From Paludibacteraceae bacterium (GTDB lineage Bacteria; Bacteroidota; Bacteroidia; Bacteroidales; Paludibacteraceae), in NCBI GenBank assembly GCA_024401535.1, contig JAKSKX010000003.1, forward strand, positions 121,300 to 185,299: a stretch of 64,000 nt of DNA. Direction: 5' to 3'. This document shows, piece by piece, positions 9,547-18,098 of this stretch (the first letter of the stretch is position 1; each line of letters begins with the position of its first letter). The position numbers were made by a program, and so were the translations under genes. The notes beneath the pieces were generated by a model. It was not told the origin of the DNA and made no database searches. It saw only the letters and a list, made by a program, of their open reading frames with translations.

Positions 9547-9563
9547 AAATAAAATAGGAATAT

Positions 9564-10331
9564 ATGAAAAGACTAATAATAGCGTTCATGGCAATGGGCC
9601 TTTGCTTCTCCTCTTCTTTCGCAGCAAAGAAGAAGGACAACGGCAAGGACAACACTTGTTGCGATGTATCGTTGAAAAACAGCATAGACACAGTAAGCTA
9701 TGCACTTGGTATGAGTGTGGGCAAAAGCCTTGCTGACCAGATGAAGAACTTCCCCGTTGACAGCATCAACCCGGACGCTTTCGCATCTGCTATCCGTAGC
9801 ATATTGGCAAAGGACCAGTCTTCATACTCACTAAAGCCGGAGAAGGTTGACAGTATCCTAAACAGCGAAATGACAAAGGCCGCTGCAACTAAGAAGGCTA
9901 AGGACCTTGAGAGAAATAAGGCTTGGCTAGCCAACAACTTGAAGAATCCTGGCATCAAGGAGACAAGTTCCGGACTTCAGTACAAAGTCATCGCGGAGGG
10001 CTCTGGCATCAAGCCTAAAGCCGCAGACAAGGTAAAGGTGAACTATACAGGAACATTGACCGACGGAACAGTATTCGACAGCAATAACGGAGGCAATCCA
10101 GTTGAATTCAACTTGAATCAGGTTATCCCCGGCTGGACTGAGGGTATCCAGTTGATGCAGGTCGGTGCAAAGTACAAGTTCTTTATTCCTTCTGAACTTG
10201 CCTACGGTGAGCGTAGTATGGGTAAAATCAAACCAAACTCAATCCTTATCTTCGAGGTCGATTTGCTTGACGTAACCAGAGCCAACAACGGTGCAAAGTT
10301 CCAGTTCAAGGCTTACGAAAGAGGTGAATAA
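9564..10331 (+). CDS. FKBP-type peptidyl-prolyl isomerase, exported
   Basis: This is the second FKBP of the cluster, with 255 residues. A signal peptide is visible at the N-terminus (MKRLIIAFMAMGLCFSSSFA, cleavage near residue 21), so it should act in the periplasm. The helical N-terminal domain has VSYALGMSVGKSLADQM. The FKBP domain (about 145-240) has GTLTDGTVFDSN, VIPGWTEGIQLMQVG and FIPSELAYGE. A short tail follows after the last strand. It sits 17 bases after the first FKBP gene and 30 bases before the third, so one transcript is likely. Confidence 0.9.
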   Translation: MKRLIIAFMAMGLCFSSSFAAKKKDNGKDNTCCDVSLKNSIDTVSYALGMSVGKSLADQMKNFPVDSINPDAFASAIRSILAKDQSSYSLKPEKVDSILNSEMTKAAATKKAKDLERNKAWLANNLKNPGIKETSSGLQYKVIAEGSGIKPKAADKVKVNYTGTLTDGTVFDSNNGGNPVEFNLNQVIPGWTEGIQLMQVGAKYKFFIPSELAYGERSMGKIKPNSILIFEVDLLDVTRANNGAKFQFKAYERGE

Positions 10332-10361
10332 CAATCCAGCATAAAGAAAGATTAATATACA

Positions 10362-11126
10362 ATGAAGAAAAGATTTTTTGGAGTATTAGCATTTGCATCA
10401 ATGCTTGCTCTTAGCTCTTGCAATAACAAGAATGCATCTCAGTTAAAGGACATGAAGACTATCGAGGATTCTGTTTCTTACGCTCTTGGTATCGTTCAGG
10501 GACCTGGTATCAACAACTTCGTAAAGAACCAGGGTGAGTCATTCGAGAAGGTTTTCAATATAGAGGCTTACTTGAGCGGAGTAAAGAATGTGCTAGATGC
10601 AGAAGACCCTGAAAAGGCAGAGCTTACTCCAGATGAGGCTGTAGAGATCCTTCAGGCTTATTTCCAGGATCTTAAAGAAACTGAGAAGAACAAGAACACA
10701 GAGGAAGGCGTAAAGTTCCTAGAGGAGAACAAGAAAAACGACGGTGTTGTCGAGACTGAGTCAGGACTTCAGTACAAGGTTATCAACGCAAGCACTGATC
10801 CTGCAGCCAGAAAACCTACTGCAACTGACGAGGTTTCTGTCCACTACGAGGGAAGACTTATCAACGGTAAGGTATTCGACAGCTCTTTCGCGAGAGGTGA
10901 GCAGGCCCGCTTCCCATTGAACAGAGTTATCCCAGGTTGGACTGAGGGTATTCAGTTGATGAAAGAGGGTGACGAGTTCGAGTTCTACATCCCTTCAAAT
11001 CTTGCTTACGGAGACCAGGGTATGCCAGGAGCTATTCCTCCTGCTTCAACTTTGATCTTCAAAGTACAGCTTCACAAGGTTATCACAGAGGCTGACAAGC
11101 AGAAGGAAATGAGCGGAAAGAAGTAA
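10362..11126 (+). CDS. FKBP-type peptidyl-prolyl isomerase, lipoprotein
   Basis: This is the third FKBP of the cluster, with 254 residues. The N-terminus ends in a lipobox, LALSSC with Cys20, followed by NNKN, so the protein is predicted to be lipid-anchored in the envelope. It has the same helical domain (DSVSYALGIVQG) and FKBP domain (GRLINGKVFDSS, VIPGWTEGIQLMKEG, YIPSNLAYGD). The SSC-NNKN context lacks the negatively charged stretch linked to surface export in Bacteroidota, so a periplasm-facing location is more likely. A terminator follows. Confidence 0.9.
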   Translation: MKKRFFGVLAFASMLALSSCNNKNASQLKDMKTIEDSVSYALGIVQGPGINNFVKNQGESFEKVFNIEAYLSGVKNVLDAEDPEKAELTPDEAVEILQAYFQDLKETEKNKNTEEGVKFLEENKKNDGVVETESGLQYKVINASTDPAARKPTATDEVSVHYEGRLINGKVFDSSFARGEQARFPLNRVIPGWTEGIQLMKEGDEFEFYIPSNLAYGDQGMPGAIPPASTLIFKVQLHKVITEADKQKEMSGKK

Positions 11127-11152
11127 TACTTTCTGTTATTTTATAACCTAAT

Positions 11153-11185
11153 AAAGAGACGTAGCGACACTGCGTCTCTTTTCTC
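11153..11185 (+). terminator. Terminator of the FKBP operon
   Basis: AAAGAGACG (11153-11161) pairs with CGTCTCTTT (11173-11181), and the downstream bases TTCTC form a short tail. Confidence 0.8.
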
Positions 11186-11206
11186 AATTATAACAAAGAC
11201 AACCAG

Positions 11207-12823
11207 ATGATTGTATTAGACAACAACGAATCAAACTTGCTTCACGCTGCATATTCCGAGTCAAAAATGCTAGGAATCGTTCCGAAAATGGCTAACCGCC
11301 ACGGACTTATTGCAGGTGCGACAGGTACAGGAAAGACTGTTTCCCTACAGGTATTGGCAGAAGGATTCTCTGAAATGGGAGTTCCGGTATTTCTTGCCGA
11401 CATCAAGGGCGACCTTACCGGTGTTGCAAACGAAGGAAAGTCAAACAAATTCTATACAAGAAGCGAAGAAGCCATCAAGAACATACTTCCGGACAGTAAT
11501 GCACGCTTCGAATTCCACGGATTCCCGATTGAGATTTTCGACATCTTCGGAGAGAGAGGAAATGCTCTACGCACTACTCCCGACGAGTTCGGTGCTGTTC
11601 TTCTTTCCAGAATTCTTGGTTTGAACGACACCCAATACGGAGTTCTGAACATCGCATTCCGAGTAGCAAGAGAGAAGAACATACAGCTTCTTGACATCGC
11701 AGACCTACGTTCCATGATGCTCTATATTGCCGACAACTCCAAGGAGCTAAGCACAATATATGGCAATGTATCAGCAGCTAGCGTAGGTGCAATCCAAAGA
11801 GCATTGCTTCAGCTTGAGGAACAGGGCGGTGACAAATTCTTCGGAGAACCACACTTCGATGTGATGGACTTCATAAAGTGCAAGGACAACAAGGGTATAA
11901 TAAACATACTCGCAGCTGACAAACTTGGCAACTCTCCGCTACTCTACTCTACATTCCTTTTCTGGATGTTGTCATCACTGTATGACAAGCTTCCGGAGGT
12001 TGGAGACATGGAGAAGCCAAAGTTTGTATTCTTCTTTGACGAGGCTCATCTTTTGTTCAACGACACTCAAAAGGCACTCCTAGACAAAATAGAGCAGATT
12101 GTTCGATTGATTCGTTCAAAGGGTGTAGGCGTTTACTTCATCACACAAAGTCCTGGAGACATACCAGAAAATGTTCTTGCCCAGCTTGGAAACAAAATTC
12201 AGCATGCCCTAAGAGCCTTCACGCCTAAGGACCAAAAAACTGTCAAGAGTGTTGCTCAAGGATTCCGTGAAAATCCAAATCTCAATACAGAGGAAGCTCT
12301 TCTTCAGCTTGAAACAGGAGAGGCTCTAATCTCATTCCTTGATGAAAAGGGAGCTCCAAATATCGTCGAAAGAGCAAAAATGCTCAGTCCTGCCGGACAA
12401 ATCGGACCTATTACAGACGACGAGCGCAGTTCTATCGTCAAAAGCTCTGTATTTGCAACCTCTATGACACAAAGCAACGACTGGGAGAAAAAATTCCCTC
12501 AGAAAGCTTCCATTGTTCTTGGCAATGAAGTAGCCAAGAAGGAAGCTGAAGAAGAAAAAGTCAATGCAGAGAAAGAAGCTGAGAAACTTGCAAAGGAGAA
12601 GGAAAAGGAAGAAAAAGAAAGAGAAAAAGAGCTGAACAAAGCAATCAAGGAGGCTGAAAAGCGAGGCAAAGAAGAAGCCAAACTTGAAGCCAAAAGAAAA
12701 AAAGAAGAGGCTCAAGCCAAGAAGGAGAAACAGAAAATGTACTCTAAGATTGGCAATGCAATCATCAAGTGGCTTCCTAAGATATGGACTTTGCTTTTCG
12801 GAAGCAAGAGCAAAAGAAGATAA
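11207..12823 (+). CDS. HerA-like ATPase of the DUF853 family
   Basis: The 538-residue protein is a predicted ATP-driven DNA translocase or helicase-like protein. Walker A is [12 protein letters not shown] near residue 37 and Walker B is [12 protein letters not shown] near residue 280. [20 protein letters not shown] and [12 protein letters not shown] are typical of the DUF853 (YjgR-type) branch of HerA/FtsK ATPases. Residues about 435-510 form a highly charged Lys/Glu coiled coil, followed by a short hydrophobic C-terminus ([14 protein letters not shown]) that could touch the membrane. There is no NurA nuclease nearby, so a HerA-NurA repair pair is not supported. The physiological role is unknown. 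Confidence 0.85.
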   Translation: MIVLDNNESNLLHAAYSESKMLGIVPKMANRHGLIAGATGTGKTVSLQVLAEGFSEMGVPVFLADIKGDLTGVANEGKSNKFYTRSEEAIKNILPDSNARFEFHGFPIEIFDIFGERGNALRTTPDEFGAVLLSRILGLNDTQYGVLNIAFRVAREKNIQLLDIADLRSMMLYIADNSKELSTIYGNVSAASVGAIQRALLQLEEQGGDKFFGEPHFDVMDFIKCKDNKGIINILAADKLGNSPLLYSTFLFWMLSSLYDKLPEVGDMEKPKFVFFFDEAHLLFNDTQKALLDKIEQIVRLIRSKGVGVYFITQSPGDIPENVLAQLGNKIQHALRAFTPKDQKTVKSVAQGFRENPNLNTEEALLQLETGEALISFLDEKGAPNIVERAKMLSPAGQIGPITDDERSSIVKSSVFATSMTQSNDWEKKFPQKASIVLGNEVAKKEAEEEKVNAEKEAEKLAKEKEKEEKEREKELNKAIKEAEKRGKEEAKLEAKRKKEEAQAKKEKQKMYSKIGNAIIKWLPKIWTLLFGSKSKRR

Positions 12824-12852
12824 TAAACAACAATTTAAATAATAGGATTAAA

Positions 12853-13554
12853 ATGAAAAGAGAGTATTTTGCAGAGATGCTAGGCACAATGGTGCTTGTT
12901 CTCATGGGATGTGGTGCAGCAGTTGCACTAGGTTGTACATCGGATTGTAGCAACGCAGTTAATGCTGCTTCAGTTATCGGTACATCTATGGCTTTCGGTC
13001 TTGCAGTAGTTGCTATGGCTTATGCTATCGGTGGCATCAGCGGTTGTCACATCAACCCAGCCATCACACTTGCTTGTATGATTGACAAGCGTATGAGCGC
13101 TAAGGATGGAGCTATGTACATGCTATTCCAGGTTATCGGTGCATTCATCGGTAGCGGACTTCTTTACGCTTTGACTTCTAACGTAAATGGACTTACTGGA
13201 ACAGGTGCAAATGCTTGTCAATCTGGAGTAGAGCCAATGGGCGGACTTATCGCAGAGATTATCTTCACTTTCGTATTTGTTTCAGTTGTTCTATTCACAA
13301 CTGACTCGAAGAAGGGCGCCGGCAATTTCGCTGGTCTAGCTATCGGTCTTTCTCTAGTTTTGGTTCACTTGGCTTGCATCCGTTACACAGGAACTTCAGT
13401 TAACCCAGCTCGTTCTATAGCTCCTGCTATATTCGAGGGTGGAGATGCACTTTCTCAGCTATGGATCTTTATCGTAGGTCCATTTATTGGTGCTGCTATT
13501 GCTGCTGTTGTTTACCGCTGCATTGCTAAGGACTGCAACTGCTGTAAGGACTAA
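12853..13554 (+). CDS. aqpZ: Aquaporin Z-like water channel
   Basis: The product is an inner-membrane channel with six membrane helices and two half-helices carrying NPA motifs, HINPAITLAC and SVNPARSIAP. Selectivity-filter residues fit water channels rather than glycerol facilitators: Phe in MAFGLAV, His in LVHLACIRYTG, Thr in TGTSVNPAR and the following Arg. The start at 12853 (MKREYFAEMLG) was chosen over an in-frame ATG at 12784, which lies inside the upstream gene and adds a non-homologous leader. The tail KDCNCCKD is unusually rich in Cys. It is 29 bases after the HerA-like gene and ends at a strong bidirectional terminator. Confidence 0.93.
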   Translation: MKREYFAEMLGTMVLVLMGCGAAVALGCTSDCSNAVNAASVIGTSMAFGLAVVAMAYAIGGISGCHINPAITLACMIDKRMSAKDGAMYMLFQVIGAFIGSGLLYALTSNVNGLTGTGANACQSGVEPMGGLIAEIIFTFVFVSVVLFTTDSKKGAGNFAGLAIGLSLVLVHLACIRYTGTSVNPARSIAPAIFEGGDALSQLWIFIVGPFIGAAIAAVVYRCIAKDCNCCKD

Positions 13555-13579
13555 TCTGTTAGTTCTATGGACAACATAA

Positions 13580-13616
13580 AAGGGTGCGTCAACTTGCTTG
13601 ACGCACCCTTCTTTTT
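13580..13616. terminator. Bidirectional terminator between aqpZ and the E1-like gene
   Basis: A perfect 13-base stem is formed by AAGGGTGCGTCAA (13580-13592) and TTGACGCACCCTT (13598-13610). T-runs follow on the plus strand, and A-rich sequence precedes it, so it can serve both converging transcripts. Confidence 0.9.
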
Positions 13617-14358
13617 ATCTACCTTTGCAAACAGAGCATTTGTCTCGTTTCTTTATCTTTATCTTCGTAAACGTCATTGTCAGCGCGTCGAAATGAAGGA
13701 GCTGATTTGTTAGCAGTTCGCCTGCTCCAGTAAAATACTTGACTACCTCGGCCGCCTGGGCAGTTCCAACCATTCCCGCTATCGCACCGATTACTCCTGC
13801 CTGACTGCTTGACGGAACTGTCCCCTCCTCTGGCGGAGTTGGATAGATACAGCGATAACAAGCCGAACCGGGAACATAAGTGAATGCATTACCTTCCCAT
13901 CTCAACAGGCTTCCGTGAACGAAAGGCTTTCCCAATTCAACACATGTATCATTGATAAGGAACTTTGCATCAAAATTGTCTGTAGCATCTACTATAAAAT
14001 CATACCTTGAAACAAGCTCCCTTGAATTTCTTAAATCAAACAGTCCTTTTATAGCCTCAACCTTTATATTGGGATTCAGTTCCAACACCTTTTTCTTTGC
14101 AGACTCAACTTTAGGAGTCTCCACATCCTTGGAGAAATGTATCACCTGACGCTGAAGATTGGTCAAATCAACATTATCTCCGTCAATAATACCAATAGTT
14201 CCAATACCTGCAGCGGCTAAATAAAGAGAGACAGGAGAACCTAATCCTCCTGCCCCAACTATTAGCACTCTAGCGTCCATCAATTGCTGTTGTCCTGCCT
14301 CACCGACATTGGCAAGCAGCATATTTCTGCTGTATCTTATTCTCTCTTCCTCAGTCAT
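13615..14358 (-). CDS. E1-like adenylyltransferase of the HesA/MoeB/ThiF family
   Basis: This 247-residue protein adenylates the C-terminus of a small sulfur carrier such as ThiS or MoaD. The Rossmann nucleotide loop is GAGGLGSPVSLYLAAAGIG near residue 36, followed by DGDNVDLTNLQRQ. VDATDNFDAKFLIND and two zinc Cys pairs, CYRC and CSVC at the C-terminus, complete the family pattern. There is no rhodanese domain. It is six bases downstream of a pyridoxal-kinase gene, and no carrier-protein gene is adjacent, so thiamine versus molybdopterin specificity cannot be decided here. Confidence 0.9.
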   Translation of the reverse strand: MTEEERIRYSRNMLLANVGEAGQQQLMDARVLIVGAGGLGSPVSLYLAAAGIGTIGIIDGDNVDLTNLQRQVIHFSKDVETPKVESAKKKVLELNPNIKVEAIKGLFDLRNSRELVSRYDFIVDATDNFDAKFLINDTCVELGKPFVHGSLLRWEGNAFTYVPGSACYRCIYPTPPEEGTVPSSSQAGVIGAIAGMVGTAQAAEVVKYFTGAGELLTNQLLHFDALTMTFTKIKIKKRDKCSVCKGR

Positions 14359-14364
14359 AGAACT

Positions 14365-15207
14365 CTACTCTTTTGCCAAGTATGTCAATTCACCAAGCAC
14401 CTTCTCGAAACGAACACCATACCAATGTGCGTTATCACCCTCTGTAGTTTTTATTGCGGAAACTGTGAAATCAACTGCTATCCTTGCACTTTCCTCCAAA
14501 CTCTTGCCTAAGAAATATGCACCGCTAAAAACACTAGAATAAATATCACCTGTACCATGGTAAACACCGGGTACTTTTTCCCTAAAGTAAGTTGAAATTT
14601 TCCCAGTTTCATCGTTATAGACAGCAACACCCTGCTCTCTATCATTCATTTCCACGCCAGTCATGACAATATTCTTTGCCCCTATTTTTCTCAAGCCTTC
14701 AATAACGTGTTCAACGTACTCCATTGTATGACCTGTCTGACGATACTCCTCTCCGAGCATGAAAGCGCACTCCGTGATATTGGGAAGAATAACATCAGCC
14801 TTTGCACAGAACTGCTTCATCCTTTCAACAAAGCAATTGTCGAAGCCTACATAAAGTCTGCCATGATCACCCATTACCGGATCAACGATTAGTTTCGCCC
14901 CTTCAGTCCCAGTCTCATTAACAATATCAAGAATATAGTCCAACTGTCTTGCACTGCCAACATAACCAGTATAGAATGCACCGAATCTTATTCCCTGCTC
15001 TTTCCAATGATTCTTTATACCAGGAAGATCGTCTGTCAAGTCACGGAAAGTGAAATTCTTGAACCCTCCGGTATGAGTCGAAAGAACTGCAGATGGAAGT
15101 ATCGCAGTTTCTATTCCCATAGCTGAAAGTATAGGCAATGCCACTGTAAGCGAGCATTGTCCGACACAGGAAATATCTTGTATTGTCAATAGCCTTTTCT
15201 GATTCAT
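14365..15207 (-). CDS. Pyridoxal/pyridoxamine kinase
   Basis: This 280-residue ribokinase-family enzyme phosphorylates B6 vitamers in the salvage of pyridoxal phosphate. Family motifs are the N-terminal ISCVGQCSLTVALP, STHTGGF, the DPVMGDHGRLY segment, and the anion-hole/catalytic region GVYHGTGDIYSSVFSGA, where the Asp of GTGD is the expected base. It lies between the E1-like gene and the AlkD-like gene, with gaps of 6 and 9 bases, so the group is probably one operon. PdxK and PdxY cannot be told apart by eye. Confidence 0.9.
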   Translation of the reverse strand: MNQKRLLTIQDISCVGQCSLTVALPILSAMGIETAILPSAVLSTHTGGFKNFTFRDLTDDLPGIKNHWKEQGIRFGAFYTGYVGSARQLDYILDIVNETGTEGAKLIVDPVMGDHGRLYVGFDNCFVERMKQFCAKADVILPNITECAFMLGEEYRQTGHTMEYVEHVIEGLRKIGAKNIVMTGVEMNDREQGVAVYNDETGKISTYFREKVPGVYHGTGDIYSSVFSGAYFLGKSLEESARIAVDFTVSAIKTTEGDNAHWYGVRFEKVLGELTYLAKE

Positions 15208-15216
15208 ATAACTCTT

Positions 15217-15957
15217 CTACTCTCTTCTTCGTTTCAACCACATTTGGCGACTGCTCTCATCCAACTTTTCTATTGCATAGCGAAGCATTGTACTACTCAT
15301 AAACTTCACATTAGCATCAAGGAAATCTTCAAGATATTCCATACCTCCATGCTTTCCGACTTCCCTAAGCATCCAGCCGGAAACCTTATGCAACAAATCT
15401 TCCTTTGATGTCAACAACACCTTTGCACGCTCCAAGGCTGGAGCAAAAATTCCCTTTCGTATAGGAAGCCAACAGCTAACCATAGATATACGCTGTTGCC
15501 ACAAAGTTTTATCAGCCTTTATCCACTCGTCCATCAGACAATCTTCGGGATGCAGAAGAGACCAAGGTCCAACTATTCTTGGGGCTGTTAGGTCAACTAA
15601 ATCCCAATTGTTGATGTATTTGTGTAGAGAAATGTACAATTTGTAAATAGCTTCACATTCTGCTTCATTCTTCTTTTTCAAGGCTTTCTCGAACTTAGCC
15701 ACCATAATAAGCAAACCACACAGTCTGACTTCATGCCATTTGCTGTGTACAAGTTTTTCTGCCTCGTCAAGTGGAGTGTCTTTCCAAGCCTCTTTGACTA
15801 CAAGCCTTGTATTAGGATTGTTTATTCCCAGAAAAATGTCGCCTTCTCCATACTCTCCTTTACCAGTTTTGAAGAAACCCATTAGTACCTTGGCTTTCTT
15901 CTCATCTGCCATTCCGAGTAATGTTTCCTCTATTTCTTCAGCGGTAACAACACCCAT
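15217..15957 (-). CDS. DNA alkylation repair enzyme (AlkD-like)
   Basis: The 246-residue, all-helical HEAT-like repeat protein resembles AlkD glycosylases, which remove 3- and 7-alkylated purines. Characteristic segments are the N-terminal FFKTGKGEYGEGDIFLG, SKWHEVRLCGLLIM, INNWDLVDLTAP, MVSCWLPIRKG and KVSGWMLREVGK. The conserved WDLVD segment carries the Asp expected near the flipped base. Its start overlaps the exonuclease stop by one base (TAATG), which suggests translational coupling with that gene. Confidence 0.9.
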   Translation of the reverse strand: MGVVTAEEIEETLLGMADEKKAKVLMGFFKTGKGEYGEGDIFLGINNPNTRLVVKEAWKDTPLDEAEKLVHSKWHEVRLCGLLIMVAKFEKALKKKNEAECEAIYKLYISLHKYINNWDLVDLTAPRIVGPWSLLHPEDCLMDEWIKADKTLWQQRISMVSCWLPIRKGIFAPALERAKVLLTSKEDLLHKVSGWMLREVGKHGGMEYLEDFLDANVKFMSSTMLRYAIEKLDESSRQMWLKRRRE

Positions 15958-16724
15958 TACTTGCCTAGTTTACCAAGTTTCACAAGCATGAAGCATCGCT
16001 TAGTGTCTAGCGTGAAGTCACCCTTCTGCACCCAGTCATAGTAACCTAAATCAGACACGAACACATCTTTAAGTTTCTTTCCCTTGTGCTTTCCAAAATT
16101 CACGACAACCTCATCCTTTTCATTAAAGACCAAACGACCTGCATAGTCCACAAACTTTCTCATTGTCGAGAATTCGGCCAAATATTTGACATTGTTCTCA
16201 AGATCCGGATAACGGTCAAGCTGTGCCTTCAAAACTTCGTAAGTAGCCCTAGTGTCAGCCTCCGCCCCATGCGCACCTATCAACTCTGCATCACAATAGA
16301 AACGATATGCGGCAGACAAGGTTCTCTGTTCCTTCTTATGAAAGATATTCTGCACATCTACGCAGTTCTGCTCGCGCATGTGAATGTCAATATCCACTCT
16401 TAGGAACTCCTCCACCAAAATAGGGATGTCGAACTTGTTCGAGTTGTATCCGGCCACATCACACCCCTGAATGTCTGCGGCAATCTGCTTTGCTACATTC
16501 TTGAATGTTGGGCAATCCTTCAAATCCTCGTCCGAAATGCCATGAATTGCATAAGCCTCTGCAGGCATAGGCATTTCTGGATTGATTCTGACTGTCTTTG
16601 TCTCTTCCATTCCGTTTGGATAAACCTTCAAGTAGGAGAACTCGACAATTCGATCTTTGGCAGGATCAACGCCCGTAGCCTCTATATCGAAAAATATAAT
16701 TGGTTTTGTTAGTTTCAGATTCAT
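15957..16724 (-). CDS. DEDDh 3'-5' exonuclease (DnaQ/PolIII epsilon-like)
   Basis: The 255-residue exonuclease domain carries all four acidic residues and the His: FFDIEATG (D, E), YNSNKFDIPILVEEF (D) and HGAEADTRATYEVL (H, D). It could act in proofreading or repair, and a C-terminal segment of unknown role follows (FGKHKGKKLKDV). The start at 16724 (ATG, MNLKLTKP) was chosen. The longer frame begins at a TTG at 16751 that lies within the TAACTTTG promoter element. It overlaps the AlkD-like gene by one base, and the operon continues to the E1-like gene. Confidence 0.9.
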   Translation of the reverse strand: MNLKLTKPIIFFDIEATGVDPAKDRIVEFSYLKVYPNGMEETKTVRINPEMPMPAEAYAIHGISDEDLKDCPTFKNVAKQIAADIQGCDVAGYNSNKFDIPILVEEFLRVDIDIHMREQNCVDVQNIFHKKEQRTLSAAYRFYCDAELIGAHGAEADTRATYEVLKAQLDRYPDLENNVKYLAEFSTMRKFVDYAGRLVFNEKDEVVVNFGKHKGKKLKDVFVSDLGYYDWVQKGDFTLDTKRCFMLVKLGKLGK

Positions 16725-16748
16725 CGCAGTAAATATAATTATAATGTG

Positions 16749-16756
16749 CAAAGTTA
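16749..16756 (-). promoter_or_regulatory. -7 promoter element of the exonuclease operon
   Basis: On the minus strand the sequence reads TAACTTTG, a full match to TAnnTTTG, 25 bases before the chosen ATG. It faces the dprA promoter in a divergent arrangement. Confidence 0.65.
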
Positions 16757-16785
16757 ATGTTTTTATTGCTTATCTCCTACATTTC

Positions 16786-16816
16786 TTTCATATCTATTCA
16801 AAATTCAATACTTTTG
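16786..16816 (+). promoter_or_regulatory. Promoter of dprA
   Basis: TTTC (16786-16789) and TACTTTTG (16809-16816) are 19 bases apart. The -7 box is perfect and the -33 box has one mismatch. The start codon lies 22 bases downstream. Confidence 0.7.
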
Positions 16817-16838
16817 CAGAAACTACATACGTTCATAC

Positions 16839-18017
16839 ATGACAACAGAAGAATTGACATATTCACTTACGTTGGCTCACGTTCCAGAAATCGGAGTAAG
16901 CAAATACAAGGCACTCACTTCCAATTTCGGGAATGCGAAGAATGTATTTGACCAACCATTGTCAGCACTTGCCGGCATCAGCGGAATAAGCGAAAACACT
17001 GCGCAGAGAATACTAAACGCAAAGGATGACCTTGACGTTGCCGCTGCTCAAATTCTTGTCGCTGAACAGAACGACATAAGCATAGTCATGTGCAATGACG
17101 AAAAATACCCTTCCAAACTCAACCAAAGACGCAGCGACGCCCCTAAATTCATATACACAAAGGGCGAGTGCGACCTGGAAAACAGGAAAATCCTTGCCGT
17201 CGTAGGAACGAGAAAAGCTTCCCCACTATACAAGGAAATATGCGACACAATAATTACAGAACTTGCACAAAAGCACCCTGACCTAGTGATAATAAGCGGA
17301 TTGGCAGAAGGCATTGACATCACAGCTCATACTTCAGCAATCGACAACGGTCTCACGAATATCGCAGTTTTACCTCTGCCTTTGAACAAAATATACCCCG
17401 CAAAAAATGTAAGCATTGCAAACAAGATTCCACAAAACGGAATGATAATATCTGAGTTTGAATTCTACTCTTCCGAAAGAAAAGAAAACTTCGTTACAAG
17501 AAACAGAATTATAGCCGCCTTAGCCGATGCCCTGCTCATAGTGGAGAGCAAAGAAGACGGAGGCAGTATGAAAACTGCGGACTACGCCATAGAATGCAAA
17601 GTTCCAATCGGCGCTGTTGTCGGAGGATTCGGTGCAGGAAGCACCCAGGGATGCAACAACCTCATCAAGGAAGGCAAAGCTTTTCTTGTCTCCAAAACAC
17701 AGGATGTGGAACGCTTGCTTGGATATGTAGAGAGCAAAGACTACGGAATAAAACAACCTAACAGACAGTTAGTTACAACGAATATAGAAGCTCCAAAAAC
17801 TGACGCAAAACCCATTGCTACCCATGACACATCCGCATTGTCAGACAATGCAAGAAATGTGTTCGAAACTATAGCTAAAAACGGAGGTTCAATGTACCTG
17901 GACGACTTGACAAATGAACTCAGCATGAACGTCAACGACATCGTTGACATTCTTTTCGACCTTGAATTGGACGGCTTTGTATCCCAAAAATCAGGAAATC
18001 TTTACCAAATTCAGTAA
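16839..18017 (+). CDS. dprA: DNA-processing protein DprA
   Basis: DprA loads RecA onto single-stranded DNA taken up during natural transformation and is widely conserved even in bacteria not known to transform. The 392-residue protein has an N-terminal helix-hairpin-helix region (LAGISGISENTAQRIL), then a Rossmann-like domain with VVGTRKAS, SGLAEGIDITAHTSAI and the RNRIIAALADALLIVES motif. A winged-helix domain follows at about 325-392. SGLAEGID replaces the common SGLARGID, a mild variation. It is transcribed alone or with the downstream glucosaminidase, which has its own promoter. Confidence 0.95.
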   Translation: MTTEELTYSLTLAHVPEIGVSKYKALTSNFGNAKNVFDQPLSALAGISGISENTAQRILNAKDDLDVAAAQILVAEQNDISIVMCNDEKYPSKLNQRRSDAPKFIYTKGECDLENRKILAVVGTRKASPLYKEICDTIITELAQKHPDLVIISGLAEGIDITAHTSAIDNGLTNIAVLPLPLNKIYPAKNVSIANKIPQNGMIISEFEFYSSERKENFVTRNRIIAALADALLIVESKEDGGSMKTADYAIECKVPIGAVVGGFGAGSTQGCNNLIKEGKAFLVSKTQDVERLLGYVESKDYGIKQPNRQLVTTNIEAPKTDAKPIATHDTSALSDNARNVFETIAKNGGSMYLDDLTNELSMNVNDIVDILFDLELDGFVSQKSGNLYQIQ

Positions 18018-18058
18018 ACGATACAGAAAGATTATTATTTTTTTGCATGCGAATGACT

Positions 18059-18088
18059 TTTGGCTTCCAAGATTTTGTGTTATATTTG
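18059..18088 (+). promoter_or_regulatory. Promoter of the LysM glucosaminidase gene
   Basis: TTTG (18059-18062) and TATATTTG (18081-18088) are separated by 18 bases. Because this promoter lies within the first part of the longest frame (which begins at 18060), the real start must be at 18099 or 18105. Confidence 0.75.
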
Positions 18089-18098
18089 CAAAAAATTC

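Noticed and set aside
12332-12715. Antisense Ser/Phe-rich open frames within the HerA-like gene
   Set aside because: They are shadows of the Lys/Glu-rich coiled-coil coding region and have no promoter or start context.
11207-12823. HerA-NurA DNA end-processing pair
   Set aside because: No nuclease gene lies nearby. The ATPase is of the DUF853 branch, not archaeal-type HerA.
13615-16724. Defence island (E1-like enzyme, exonuclease and AlkD-like protein side by side)
   Set aside because: E1-like enzymes occur in some anti-phage systems, but here there are no E2, JAB or ubiquitin-like partners. The neighbours are vitamin B6 and repair genes, so ordinary metabolism and repair explains it better.
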